Shown here: positions 1 to 8,268 of the stretch, piece after piece
How the letters are laid out: each line of letters begins with the position of its first letter
Position numbering within the stretch: the stretch's first letter is position 1
Assembly: GCA_900318395.1 (NCBI GenBank)
Contig: ONKL01000030.1
Location: 1-34,740, forward strand
Direction: 5' to 3'
Source of the DNA: an uncultured Prevotella sp.
GTDB taxonomy: Bacteria > Bacteroidota > Bacteroidia > Bacteroidales > Bacteroidaceae
Length of the DNA stretch: 34,740 bases
Position numbers and translations under genes: made by a program
Notes under the pieces: generated by a model
Databases searched by the model: none
What the model was told of the DNA's origin: nothing
Seen by the model: the letters and a program-made list of their open reading frames with translations, nothing else

Positions 1-1
1 G

Positions 2-937
2 TATGTTCAACAGAGCCAAGCCAGAGGTGCTAAGAGCCAAGATGCTGTACAGCGGGTTGAAATGGGGATGGAATTACCACCCAAATTGATGCAGAACCTG
101 CAGGATGTAAAAATCAGTCTGGAACGTATTAATGAAATACACACAACTGGTAATGAAGAAGATAGCAACAGGACAATAACAACTCATAAAGATAAATCCG
201 GAGGCCTTTCGTTTAGTAAAGCTTGTTTTAAATATGATTTCCATAGTCCTAAATACACACTGGAAGATATTAATATCCATATTCCAGAAGGGAAAGTAAC
301 CGCAATTGTTGGTGCCTCTGGCAGTGGAAAGACTACTCTTGTAAAGCTTATGTTGGGCTATTATCTATTAAATGATGGGGATTTGTTTATTTGTGGCAAT
401 AACATTAGGAACATCAATCTCAAATGGTGGCGTCGCCAGTGTGGTGTCGTTATGCAGGATGGTGTAATATTTTCTGAGTCTATTGCCAGGAATATTGCTG
501 TTGATGATGGAGAGATAGATGTTGAACGATTAGGGAAAGCTGCTGAAATTGCATGTATCAAGGACTATATTATGAGCTTACCACTAAAATTTAACACAAA
601 GATAGGACGTGATGGCGTAGGACTGAGTCAAGGTCAGAAGCAACGCATCTTGATAGCACGTGCCGTGTACAAAAACCCTGATTATATTTTTCTTGATGAA
701 GCAACGAATGCCCTTGATGCCAAAAATGAACGTGCCATCGTTGAGAATTTGGACAAGTTTTATAAAGGTAAGACCGTTGTAGTAGTTGCTCATCGTTTGA
801 GTACTGTAAAGAATGCAGATCAGATAATAGTATTAGATAATGGAAGAATTGTTGAGACTGGCAATCATGATTCATTGACTGCAAAACAAGGTGCATATTA
901 TAACCTAGTAAGGAACCAACTAGAATTAGGGAATTGA
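2..937 (+). CDS. Peptide-exporting ABC transporter, ATP-binding part (5' end outside window)
   Basis: Energises export of a peptide, probably the precursor encoded at 2112-2300. The frame is open from base 2, so the gene starts upstream; the ATG at 62 is only the first one in view. Counting from it: Walker A GASGSGKT at residues 84-91, Q-loop Gln132, signature LSQGQ at 188-192, Walker B YIFLDE at 208-213 and H-loop His244, a complete ATPase domain. The motif VKISLERINEIH before the domain is typical of Bacteroidetes C39-peptidase ABC exporters (membrane domain fused to ATPase). Oddly, the residues read before it (bases 2-90) are hydrophilic and do not look like the last transmembrane helix expected there, so the gene may be rearranged or broken at its 5' side. 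It is followed 12 nt later by the HlyD-like gene, consistent with an operon. Confidence 0.85.
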   Translation, partial: YVQQSQARGAKSQDAVQRVEMGMELPPKLMQNLQDVKISLERINEIHTTGNEEDSNRTITTHKDKSGGLSFSKACFKYDFHSPKYTLEDINIHIPEGKVTAIVGASGSGKTTLVKLMLGYYLLNDGDLFICGNNIRNINLKWWRRQCGVVMQDGVIFSESIARNIAVDDGEIDVERLGKAAEIACIKDYIMSLPLKFNTKIGRDGVGLSQGQKQRILIARAVYKNPDYIFLDEATNALDAKNERAIVENLDKFYKGKTVVVVAHRLSTVKNADQIIVLDNGRIVETGNHDSLTAKQGAYYNLVRNQLELGN

Positions 938-949
938 AATATTGTTAAT

Positions 950-1435
950 ATGGATATAGAGAAGGTCGAATTAAGAAGCGAGAAAGTAAGGCATGTCATG
1001 GGTCAGACACCTCCAGTTTTAGTACGTACTGGGACGATGATCGTTACCGTTCTTTTTGCTATCATTTGTTATGCAACTTATAAAATTCCGTATCCTTTTA
1101 CAATTGAAGCGGATGGAATTGTCATATCTTCAGATTCAATACATAATAATCTAATGATTGAGTTGTTTATTCCGTACCGATATAATAACTATTACCAAGT
1201 AGTAAAAAGACAAGTATCAACAACATATGAAGGTAGAGAAAGTGTGGTTATAGAATGTGATATTGATTCTGTTTCTGACAATGTTGTTATATTAAATGGA
1301 GAAAATTTCTTTCATGCCTATACTTATATTAGTAATGATGATATAAAGAAGTACAGATTAAAGGAAAATATGAAAGTCCATTCGACAACAATAATCAATA
1401 ACAAAACAATCTTACAACAAATTATCAGAAAATGA
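950..1435 (+). CDS. Short HlyD-like membrane-fusion/adaptor protein
   Basis: 161 residues. The N-terminus (MDIEKVELRSEKVRHVMG) is basic and followed by one transmembrane helix at about residues 27-42, then a periplasmic segment with IPYPFTIEADGIV, the layout seen at the start of HlyD-family adaptors of Bacteroidetes peptide exporters. These normally run to about 400 residues with a coiled-coil hairpin and lipoyl halves; here there is only a short beta-rich tail and no long coiled coil, so it is either a minimal variant or a truncated gene. It lies between the ABC ATPase and a lipoprotein gene whose start it overlaps by 4 nt (ATGA). Role as export adaptor is inferred from position and N-terminus. 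Confidence 0.7.
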   Translation: MDIEKVELRSEKVRHVMGQTPPVLVRTGTMIVTVLFAIICYATYKIPYPFTIEADGIVISSDSIHNNLMIELFIPYRYNNYYQVVKRQVSTTYEGRESVVIECDIDSVSDNVVILNGENFFHAYTYISNDDIKKYRLKENMKVHSTTIINNKTILQQIIRK

Positions 1436-1884
1436 AGAATATAATTATCAATGTAATAATCTGTTTGGCTTTATTGTTAATAACTGGATGTACGAAGTCT
1501 GAGGAAGAAGTGCAATTAGAAGAGTTCCTGCAGACTCATTATCCTGCAACAAAAGTCAAAATCATCAGCATTAGCAAATTGGACAGTATTTATGATCCAT
1601 TTAATGCCGTTTCTGATATGCTGCGCAATGGGAACTATCGTTCTGAAGAAAAACCTGATTTTGGTACCGTATTAGATGATAACAAAAATCCTAAAAATGC
1701 TATTGGAAGGATTGCAAAGGTAAAAGTACCATTCAAATCATTTGAACAGAATATAAAAGTAATTTATGATAAGAATGGTAACATTGTACACACTTCGCTT
1801 CAGACGGATCTAATGATTGAACACATTTGGGATTTCTGGCGTGAGTGGAAATGCGGAGATGATTTCTTTATGTGGAGATTATGA
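1432..1884 (+). CDS. Small lipoprotein of unknown function in RiPP cluster
   Basis: 150 residues. A hydrophobic signal sequence ends in a lipobox (LLITGC, Cys at about residue 20), followed by an acidic stretch (TKSEEEVQLEE), so the mature protein should be lipid-anchored, probably at the outer membrane facing the periplasm or surface. The rest is a soluble mixed domain with no family I recognise. The start overlaps the HlyD-like stop codon by 4 nt, which means tight co-expression with the exporter. Lipoproteins next to bacteriocin exporters sometimes give self-immunity; that is a guess here, with no sequence motif to support it. Confidence 0.75.
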   Translation: MKNIIINVIICLALLLITGCTKSEEEVQLEEFLQTHYPATKVKIISISKLDSIYDPFNAVSDMLRNGNYRSEEKPDFGTVLDDNKNPKNAIGRIAKVKVPFKSFEQNIKVIYDKNGNIVHTSLQTDLMIEHIWDFWREWKCGDDFFMWRL

Positions 1885-2034
1885 ACAACATACAAATCCC
1901 TACTGTCTTGTTTCATTAGAAACGTAATAGACAATCACTAGAAAAATGTTGCAAATTGCGCTATAGAAGGATACATAACTGCTTAAAAAACAGGAGATAA
2001 GGTCTTGATTCGTGCAACATATAGTATTTGGGAA

Positions 2035-2066
2035 TTTGCTAATGTCACTATTGATTTATAATTTTG
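2035..2066 (+). promoter_or_regulatory. Bacteroidetes-type promoter for the precursor peptide gene
   Basis: TTTG at 2035-2038, 20 nt gap, then TAATTTTG at 2059-2066 followed by C, a full match to the Bacteroidetes -33 TTTG / -7 TAnnTTTGY pattern. Transcription would start near 2073, just ahead of both possible start codons (2088 and 2112). It gives the precursor its own transcription unit, separate from the exporter genes upstream. The 203-nt gap 1885-2087 holds no other feature I can support. Confidence 0.6.
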
Positions 2067-2111
2067 CATTGACTATTTATAGTCACAATGTCTAATTTAA
2101 TTATTATAATT

Positions 2112-2300
2112 ATGAAATTATCTCTGTTAGAAAAAGACCAGCTTTCAAAAGAAAGTTTGGCAACAGTGAAAGGTGGAGCATGTTCTCCAAAAGTTTGTGG
2201 CTGCATTTGTGTTGGTCCAGTAACTCCAGAACAGGTTGTCATTTCAGATGAATCCTGTGCTGATTGTGGTGCATCTAATGCACATAGAGTTTTGAATTGA
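2112..2300 (+). CDS. RiPP precursor peptide, double-glycine leader, six-cysteine core
   Basis: A 62-residue precursor. The leader ends LSKESLATVKGG (residues 11-22), a typical double-glycine leader of the Bacteroidales natural-product precursor family; cleavage after GG would release a 40-residue core. Core cysteines are at positions 2, 7, 9, 11, 27 and 30 (CxxxxCxCxC, then CADC), with a Val/Pro-rich middle and a SDES...GASNAH tail. I prefer the ATG at 2112 because family leaders begin MKxL; the ATG at 2088 would add eight hydrophobic residues (MSNLIIII). The exporter upstream should cleave at GG and export the product; the radical SAM pair downstream is the likely maturation machinery. The final structure and activity cannot be read from sequence. 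Confidence 0.85.
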   Translation: MKLSLLEKDQLSKESLATVKGGACSPKVCGCICVGPVTPEQVVISDESCADCGASNAHRVLN

Positions 2301-2329
2301 ATTGTTGGGGTGTCTCACCCCAACAATTT
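2299..2329 (+). terminator. Strong hairpin between precursor and downstream genes
   Basis: A perfect 13-bp stem (2300-2312 with 2316-2328) closed by a 3-nt loop, starting at the last base of the precursor stop codon. The 3' side is followed by only a short A/T stretch (TTTATAATGG), not a full T-run, so it looks more like a leaky terminator or a 3' stabiliser than a full stop. Either would give much more precursor mRNA than mRNA for the outer membrane protein and enzymes downstream. Confidence 0.7.
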
Positions 2330-2358
2330 ATAATGGATGATTAAATTCTCTATTACCT

Positions 2359-4686
2359 ATGAGATTCTTGGTCTTCTTGCTTTGTATGTTATTGATTAAT
2401 AACAATATATATTCACAGGCCGACATATCGGCTCTTGACTCCATCTTCAAGAATTTGGAGTTGAAGGAGGTCGTAGTGAAGTCCAAGAAGATACGTCATT
2501 CTGGAGATACAATCAGTTATAATGCCTCTACCTATCTGTCGAAAAATGACAAGGTACTGGCGGACTTGCTGAAGAAGATGCCAGGCATATCCATTTCGCC
2601 AGACGGTCAGATTTCGTACAATGGGAAATGGATCACAGAGTTCTACATTGAGGGCACGGACATGCTGGGTGGCCGATACAACATTGCCACGACAAACATC
2701 AATGCCGAGGACGTTGCTGCCGTCCAAGTGATGGAGCACCACCAAGACGCCAAAGTACTGCAAGGCACTTTGGCAGGTGACAATCCCGCCATCAACATCA
2801 AACTGAAGAATATCGCCAAAGGCGTATGGGCTTCCACACTCGATGCAGAAGTGGGCACACCGACTTTAGCACGAAGGGCAACCATCAATCTGATGAACTT
2901 CAAACCCAAGAGACAAAACATCTCATTCTATAAGACCAACAATGTCGGCACAGACTTGCGGCGCGACATCAATGCACCTGCCGACATGAACAGCGACACA
3001 GGCACAGGTCTTCTGCAACCATCGAGACCATCAATCGGGGACACCTATTCCTATCGCAACGATACCCATAACCTGTCGGTCAATCAACTGCACAAGATAG
3101 ATGAAGACCACTTGCTGACTTACAACATCAACTATCTTTTTGATAAGGAAATGCGAAACTCAGCCGAACGTTCTGACTATTTCATCACTGCTGACAGTAC
3201 ACTAACCATTCTTGAAGAGAACAGCACCCAGAGCAAGATGAACTACCTGAACGGCAACCTGAATTACAAGATAAACAGCCGTAAACTCTATCTGAAAGAG
3301 GCCCTGTCCGCTTCGGCTTCTTTCAACTGTGGGCATGGCCTCATCAATACCAATATAGCCCAGCACCTTAACAATCACACCCTTGAAATCTCCAACCGTA
3401 TCACTGCGCATAGAAACCTCAGCAATGGGAGCGTGGCCGACTATTCTTCTGCCATTACCTACACAGATAAGGATGCCCGGCTCACGCTTCCGACATTGCA
3501 GCAAGACATCCATATACGCCAGTTTGATACTGACAATGCCCTCTCGCTCTATTCCCGTCGCATCCCATATCTGATGTATAGTGTCAACGGTACGGTTGCC
3601 ATGAAATATCAGCACGTAACGACAGGCATCAACCAACAGGATAACTGTCTCGATATGGTGGAACCAAGTGCCCACATTGTGCCCAAACTGCTTTTCCACA
3701 ATGGCGAACGGCTGCAACTGCTTGTCTATGTGCCTATAGGAATCCGCTATTACCACATCAATGACAAGAACCAGGGAGGTTACGGCAAAGCCTGTTTCTC
3801 CGTTAAGCCATACGCTAACTTCAATTATAAGCCCAACAGCCATTTTGACTACAATCTCCTGACATCATACGAGGAATCCTTACCATCGGCCATGCAGCAA
3901 CTGACAGCCACCTACTATCAGAACTACCGCACGACATACGCAAATACCTGTCTGTTAGAAGCCGAGCTGCAAAAGACATTCAAGACTTCTGCCTCTGTTT
4001 CCTACAAAGACGTCATCCGTATGCTCTTTGCCAATGTCTCACTCACTTACGTCAATACACATTCGCAACACTCAATCGCCTATCGTTTTGTTAATGACGT
4101 AACGGACTACTATCTGCTACCCATTGGCACCGACAACCGCGTATATCAGGCAGACCAGTCTTTTTCTAAAGGATTCTTCAAGTTCAATTCCAAGATACAG
4201 GAAAGCCTCACCATTGGGCGTAGCAATGGCGAATATCTCATAGACGATGTACAGCACAATAGCCGTACCGACTATCTGAAGGCATCCGTCAGTTACAATG
4301 CCTCGTTTGCCAAGTGGGTAAGCCTCATGACAAATAACACCTTATCCATCTCACAGCCCTACACGGACGGTATGAAAGGAACAGACCTCTACCGTACTTT
4401 TACTAATGCCACGTCGGTAATACTATGGGCTGGCACTTCGCTCTCCTTCAATACCCAGATGCAATACTACTATAGCAGTTATTTCACACAGGGACGCAGC
4501 AGCCTGTTCCTGAACGAGCGCATAGAGTACCATCTGAAATCCACGATATTCTCTTTGGAGTGTATCAATCTCTTCGACCGCAAGACTTACAACCGTATCA
4601 TCGACAACGGTGTGACTCGCTATGTCAGCCAATATCAGTTGCGGGGGCGTGCCGTTATGGCAGGAATCAGAATCAAACTTTTATAA
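2359..4686 (+). CDS. TonB-dependent receptor-like outer membrane beta-barrel protein
   Basis: 775 residues. A signal peptide (residues 1 to about 19, ending NNIYSQ) precedes LKEVVVKSKK and a plug domain (residues about 35-150) with KVLADLLKKMPGI and a DGQISYNG strand, then a long alternating-hydrophobicity barrel ending in KLL. The carboxypeptidase-regulatory domain usual at the N-terminus of Bacteroidetes TonB receptors is missing, and I see no clear TonB box, so it belongs to the smaller plug-plus-barrel class often paired with a GLPGLI gene. It may let the mature peptide cross the outer membrane or bind another substrate; neither is shown. GC-rich compared with the precursor and maturase genes. 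Confidence 0.8.
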   Translation: MRFLVFLLCMLLINNNIYSQADISALDSIFKNLELKEVVVKSKKIRHSGDTISYNASTYLSKNDKVLADLLKKMPGISISPDGQISYNGKWITEFYIEGTDMLGGRYNIATTNINAEDVAAVQVMEHHQDAKVLQGTLAGDNPAINIKLKNIAKGVWASTLDAEVGTPTLARRATINLMNFKPKRQNISFYKTNNVGTDLRRDINAPADMNSDTGTGLLQPSRPSIGDTYSYRNDTHNLSVNQLHKIDEDHLLTYNINYLFDKEMRNSAERSDYFITADSTLTILEENSTQSKMNYLNGNLNYKINSRKLYLKEALSASASFNCGHGLINTNIAQHLNNHTLEISNRITAHRNLSNGSVADYSSAITYTDKDARLTLPTLQQDIHIRQFDTDNALSLYSRRIPYLMYSVNGTVAMKYQHVTTGINQQDNCLDMVEPSAHIVPKLLFHNGERLQLLVYVPIGIRYYHINDKNQGGYGKACFSVKPYANFNYKPNSHFDYNLLTSYEESLPSAMQQLTATYYQNYRTTYANTCLLEAELQKTFKTSASVSYKDVIRMLFANVSLTYVNTHSQHSIAYRFVNDVTDYYLLPIGTDNRVYQADQSFSKGFFKFNSKIQESLTIGRSNGEYLIDDVQHNSRTDYLKASVSYNASFAKWVSLMTNNTLSISQPYTDGMKGTDLYRTFTNATSVILWAGTSLSFNTQMQYYYSSYFTQGRSSLFLNERIEYHLKSTIFSLECINLFDRKTYNRIIDNGVTRYVSQYQLRGRAVMAGIRIKLL

Positions 4687-4698
4687 ATCCCTACAATT

Positions 4699-5580
4699 AT
4701 GAAAAGAATCATCAACACCGTGCTTTGCGGACTCGCCATCGTCTGTTGCACTACAAAAGCCAATGCCCAAGTACAAATGTCCTACGCTATGGACGAACCA
4801 ACCTTTATGATCACTCACAAAGATGTGAGCAAGTTTCAGCAACTCGACAGCAGCCGCGTTGCCATCACCTACCGCTATAACTTCCGTGAGTCTGCTGCCG
4901 ATGACTCCCTGAAAGCAGAAGACTATATGACTTTACTCGTCGGACGTAACTATGTGTCGTTCTTCAGTAAGAACCTGCGCGAACTTGACGAGAAGAACAC
5001 CGAGAGCATCAAGACCACCATGTCGTTTGATACGCCGGAGTCGAGTTGGCAGGGCTATGACATTCTGCGATCAGTAGCCCGGGGAACCATGACAGTCAGC
5101 AATCGCGTACCGTTCACCGATGATGTGTGCCAATATACGGAGCCTGTGCCTACTATCGAATGGACTTACATACCTGAAGACACCGCAACGGTGATGGGCT
5201 TCCACTGCCATGCAGCCACTTGCGAATACGGAGGCCGTAAGTGGAAAGCATACTATGCCTGCAACATCCTTCTGCCATACGGCCCGTGGAAGTTTGGCGG
5301 TCTGAAAGGAACCATCTTAAAGGTCTTCGACGCAGAGCACAACTTCATCTTCGAGGCTGAGGGACTGACACAAAAGCCCGAGCCTATTGTCCGCTACGAC
5401 TGGAAATACAAGCAGATGACAAAAGAGGAATGGCTGAAGTTTGAGGCCAATATGTATAAAAACGCCGGGGCATTCGTCAAGAACACAGGAGCCCGTGTCA
5501 TCATCATGGACGACAGCGACCGCGGTTTCCATCCTCTCAACGAGTCGTGGGAACAATACTACAATCCGATAGAAAAATAG
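4699..5580 (+). CDS. GLPGLI family exported protein
   Basis: 293 residues, with a signal peptide (residues 1 to about 24, ending KANAQ). Near residues 195-205 is WKFGGLKGTIL, a variant of the FGGLPGLIL motif that names the GLPGLI family; the preceding YACNILLPYGP and following FDAEHNFIFEAEG segments also fit. The family is periplasmic or outer-membrane associated, of unknown function, and is usually encoded just after a TonB-receptor-like barrel, as here (12 nt gap). It is found repeatedly beside Bacteroidetes peptide-export and radical SAM clusters. The Pro-to-Lys and Leu-to-Thr changes in the motif are unusual. Shares the higher GC content of the barrel gene. Confidence 0.85.
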   Translation: MKRIINTVLCGLAIVCCTTKANAQVQMSYAMDEPTFMITHKDVSKFQQLDSSRVAITYRYNFRESAADDSLKAEDYMTLLVGRNYVSFFSKNLRELDEKNTESIKTTMSFDTPESSWQGYDILRSVARGTMTVSNRVPFTDDVCQYTEPVPTIEWTYIPEDTATVMGFHCHAATCEYGGRKWKAYYACNILLPYGPWKFGGLKGTILKVFDAEHNFIFEAEGLTQKPEPIVRYDWKYKQMTKEEWLKFEANMYKNAGAFVKNTGARVIIMDDSDRGFHPLNESWEQYYNPIEK

Positions 5581-5585
5581 ATTAT

Positions 5586-7022
5586 ATGAAAATAATTAAA
5601 TCTGCAAAAGGGAACTCATATTTATTTGACGAAAGAAATAAATATGTTCAATATATTTCTAAAGATTATTTAGGATATTTAGATGACGCTTTAGACATAC
5701 CTGTAAAAAGTGAAATTAAACAACAGGTTGATTTTCTGAAAGCACACCATTTGCTAGAAAAGGAACCTCCTAATAATGCTTTTCGTCTTTTGACAGAAAA
5801 AGATATTGATGAAGCTCTTTGCAATACGCGTCAAATAATATTTGAAGTAACCGACAATTGTAATTTGCAATGTTATTATTGCGGGTATGGAAATCTATAT
5901 AACAACTATGATCCTCGAATTAATAAGAATTTGAATTTCAAGTTATTCTTGTCACTATATTCATATATGAGAGCTTTATGGGGGAAGCATAATAATATAG
6001 GAAACAATAAATTACGTATTTCTTTCTATGGCGGCGAACCACTCCTCAATTTTTCTTTCATACAAAAGGTTGTTGATTATATTTCTTGTAATCCTATATC
6101 AGGAAAGTATATCTCATATTCAATGACAACAAATGGTTTGTTGTTGAATCAATATATAGATTATCTCGTCCAACATAAATTTGACATTTTGGTTAGTATT
6201 GATGGTAATAAAAATAATAATTCATATCGAAAATACAAGAATGGAAGATCTTCATTTAATGATGTAATTAAAAATCTAGATTATATCCAAAACAAACATC
6301 CATTATATTTTGACACACATGTCAATTTCAATTCAGTATTACATGATCGGAACTCTGTCGAAGAAACTTCTGCTTTTTTGTTCTCAAAATACAAAAAATA
6401 TCCAATGACCAATGAGCTTAATATATTTGGAGTTGTACCCGAAAGGAGAAAGGAATTCGCAACAATGTTTAGATCAAAAATGGAAGATTATAGAACAATT
6501 TTAAACAAAAGAGTAAAAGCTGCAATCGATAAAGATTCTCCCAAAATAGTTAGATATGAAAAGATATTGTTTTCTACAAAGCTTTTTTGTTATAATGTGG
6601 ATTTTAACAGAATTATGAGTGAAGATTACATTTGTGATTCTACAGAAGGATATATGTTGCCTACAAAAACCTGCATTCCGTTTTCTAGGAAAATATTTGT
6701 TTCTGTTCAGGGGAAAATATATCCATGTGAGCGAATAGGTAATGAGATAAATTTTGGAAATGTGGATGAAATATCAGTTCACATTGACAAAAAGGGTATT
6801 GTAGAAAAATACAATTTATTGTTCGCTAAATACGTAGGGCTTTGCCAAAAATGTAAAATGATAGATACGTGTTCAGTTTGTATAGCTTCTGATATAGAAG
6901 GTAATGAGATATGTAAAAAAAACAATAATATTGCTCCCCATATATGGGAAGAACTAATATCATATTTTGAAGAATACCCAGAAAAATGTAATGAAATAAT
7001 AAAAAACGTTTCAATGATATAA
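5586..7022 (+). CDS. Radical SAM/SPASM peptide maturase
   Basis: 478 residues from the ATG at 5586; the frame extends upstream to 5547 but that part overlaps the GLPGLI stop and is not family-like. The radical SAM cluster motif is C92-NLQ-C96-YY-C99 (CxxxCxxC), followed by the YGGEPLLN element and TTNGLLL. The C-terminal third has SPASM-type cysteines binding auxiliary Fe-S clusters: PTKTC, GKIYPCERIG, FGNV, then CQKCKMIDTCSVC and a later EIC. The ~90-residue N-terminal part fits a peptide-recognition domain. Enzymes of this type install carbon-sulfur, carbon-carbon or similar crosslinks on RiPP precursors; the Cys-rich core is the obvious substrate. Strongly AT-rich; the next gene starts 7 nt later. 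Confidence 0.92.
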   Translation: MKIIKSAKGNSYLFDERNKYVQYISKDYLGYLDDALDIPVKSEIKQQVDFLKAHHLLEKEPPNNAFRLLTEKDIDEALCNTRQIIFEVTDNCNLQCYYCGYGNLYNNYDPRINKNLNFKLFLSLYSYMRALWGKHNNIGNNKLRISFYGGEPLLNFSFIQKVVDYISCNPISGKYISYSMTTNGLLLNQYIDYLVQHKFDILVSIDGNKNNNSYRKYKNGRSSFNDVIKNLDYIQNKHPLYFDTHVNFNSVLHDRNSVEETSAFLFSKYKKYPMTNELNIFGVVPERRKEFATMFRSKMEDYRTILNKRVKAAIDKDSPKIVRYEKILFSTKLFCYNVDFNRIMSEDYICDSTEGYMLPTKTCIPFSRKIFVSVQGKIYPCERIGNEINFGNVDEISVHIDKKGIVEKYNLLFAKYVGLCQKCKMIDTCSVCIASDIEGNEICKKNNNIAPHIWEELISYFEEYPEKCNEIIKNVSMI

Positions 7023-7029
7023 TAATAGT

Positions 7030-8268
7030 ATGAGATATAATATTTATCTTGAGCCTTATATATATTTCCGTTTTGATAAAAAACGGGCTCTACTTGTTAA
7101 TTTTTTGAACGATGAATTTCTTTTATCAGGTGATAATCATCTTTTTGACATTATTCAAAAAATCGTCTCTTCTCCCAATAATATGTTTGTTATAGATAAA
7201 AAACAAATAAACGATTATATCCCGATTTTGCAAGTACTAAGAAAGAATAATATGGGTAATTATTGTCAATATGAACAATCTTCAATGCAATTTATATCTG
7301 AAATAAACATAGTCGAAGGAAAAGAAGCACAGAAAAAAGTCTCTTTGTATTCTAGACTTAATCAAGGTCTCTATTTCTCCGAAATGACACTAATATGTAA
7401 TCAAGAAAAGAAAAACTGTTCTGGATACCTGAAGTATATGTACGGAAATGACAATGATGCAAGTATTATTTGTAATAAGTATTGTGTCAATGATTACGAT
7501 GAGAAAAAGATCCTTTCATATATAAAAGATGCGACTAAATATAATAACCTAAAAAGAATTAGAATCGTAGGACTAAATGTTGATGGGGTTCTGGGACTCG
7601 TTAATAGTAGTGTCGTAAAAGAGTTTTGCCATAAAGGGAAGTTGCACTTTTGCTTCAATTATTCATGGATATTGGAAAATGACAATCTTGAGATTGAGAA
7701 TCTCATATCCGATTCTAATTTTGAATTTGATATTATAGTTGACAAAAATATAGAGGAACTAAAAGATTGGCAAGTATATAATAAAAAGCATCATTTTCTT
7801 TACCCTATAGACAACTCCAAACAACTTCTTTCATACAATAGTTATATTGAGAAATATCCAAATTACGACATTACTCCTTATTTAGTTTTAAATCCTGTCA
7901 ATATGGAATCACTGCATAAGTATATTCTGTTTTCCGCAGATGATTTATTAAATCAAAAGCACAAGTATAGAATAATAAGAACAAATAATTGCTTAAATTC
8001 AACATATTGGGGAAGGATAATCATATTTGGAGGAGAATATGTTTCGTATGGTTCAAATAAAGTGGAGAAACTTAATAATTATAGTCTGGAAGAACATATA
8101 AAAGAATCCTTTTCGAACTTATCCTCTGATTGGTTCGCAATAAGGAATTATGATAGTTGCAAAAGATGTATTTTTCAATATTTATGTCCTTCTCCATCTC
8201 CCATAGAAGATTATTTAAGAAAATATACAAAATTCAAGTGTCTTTTGTTTGACAAGAATAGAGATTGA
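7030..8268 (+). CDS. Pseudo-radical SAM protein with SPASM-like C-terminus
   Basis: 412 residues. It has the overall size and mixed alpha/beta layout of a radical SAM peptide maturase but no CxxxCxxC motif, so it should not bind the catalytic cluster. The C-terminus keeps CKRCIFQYLCPSPS followed by a late Cys, the CxxC..CPSPS signature of the Bacteroidales pseudo-rSAM family that accompanies radical SAM maturases of GG-leader precursors. Likely role: a non-catalytic partner that binds precursor or stabilises the maturase, by analogy. It lies 7 nt behind the maturase with the same AT-rich composition, so the pair is one transcription and inheritance unit. Confidence 0.8.
   Translation: MRYNIYLEPYIYFRFDKKRALLVNFLNDEFLLSGDNHLFDIIQKIVSSPNNMFVIDKKQINDYIPILQVLRKNNMGNYCQYEQSSMQFISEINIVEGKEAQKKVSLYSRLNQGLYFSEMTLICNQEKKNCSGYLKYMYGNDNDASIICNKYCVNDYDEKKILSYIKDATKYNNLKRIRIVGLNVDGVLGLVNSSVVKEFCHKGKLHFCFNYSWILENDNLEIENLISDSNFEFDIIVDKNIEELKDWQVYNKKHHFLYPIDNSKQLLSYNSYIEKYPNYDITPYLVLNPVNMESLHKYILFSADDLLNQKHKYRIIRTNNCLNSTYWGRIIIFGGEYVSYGSNKVEKLNNYSLEEHIKESFSNLSSDWFAIRNYDSCKRCIFQYLCPSPSPIEDYLRKYTKFKCLLFDKNRD

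Noticed and set aside
3202-3843. 213-codon minus-strand frame opposite the outer-membrane barrel gene
   Set aside because: Antisense shadow of a real gene with signal peptide and plug domain on the other strand.
5547-5585. 13-codon N-terminal extension of the radical SAM gene
   Set aside because: It lies inside the GLPGLI gene in another frame; MKIIKSAKGN from 5586 is a normal start.
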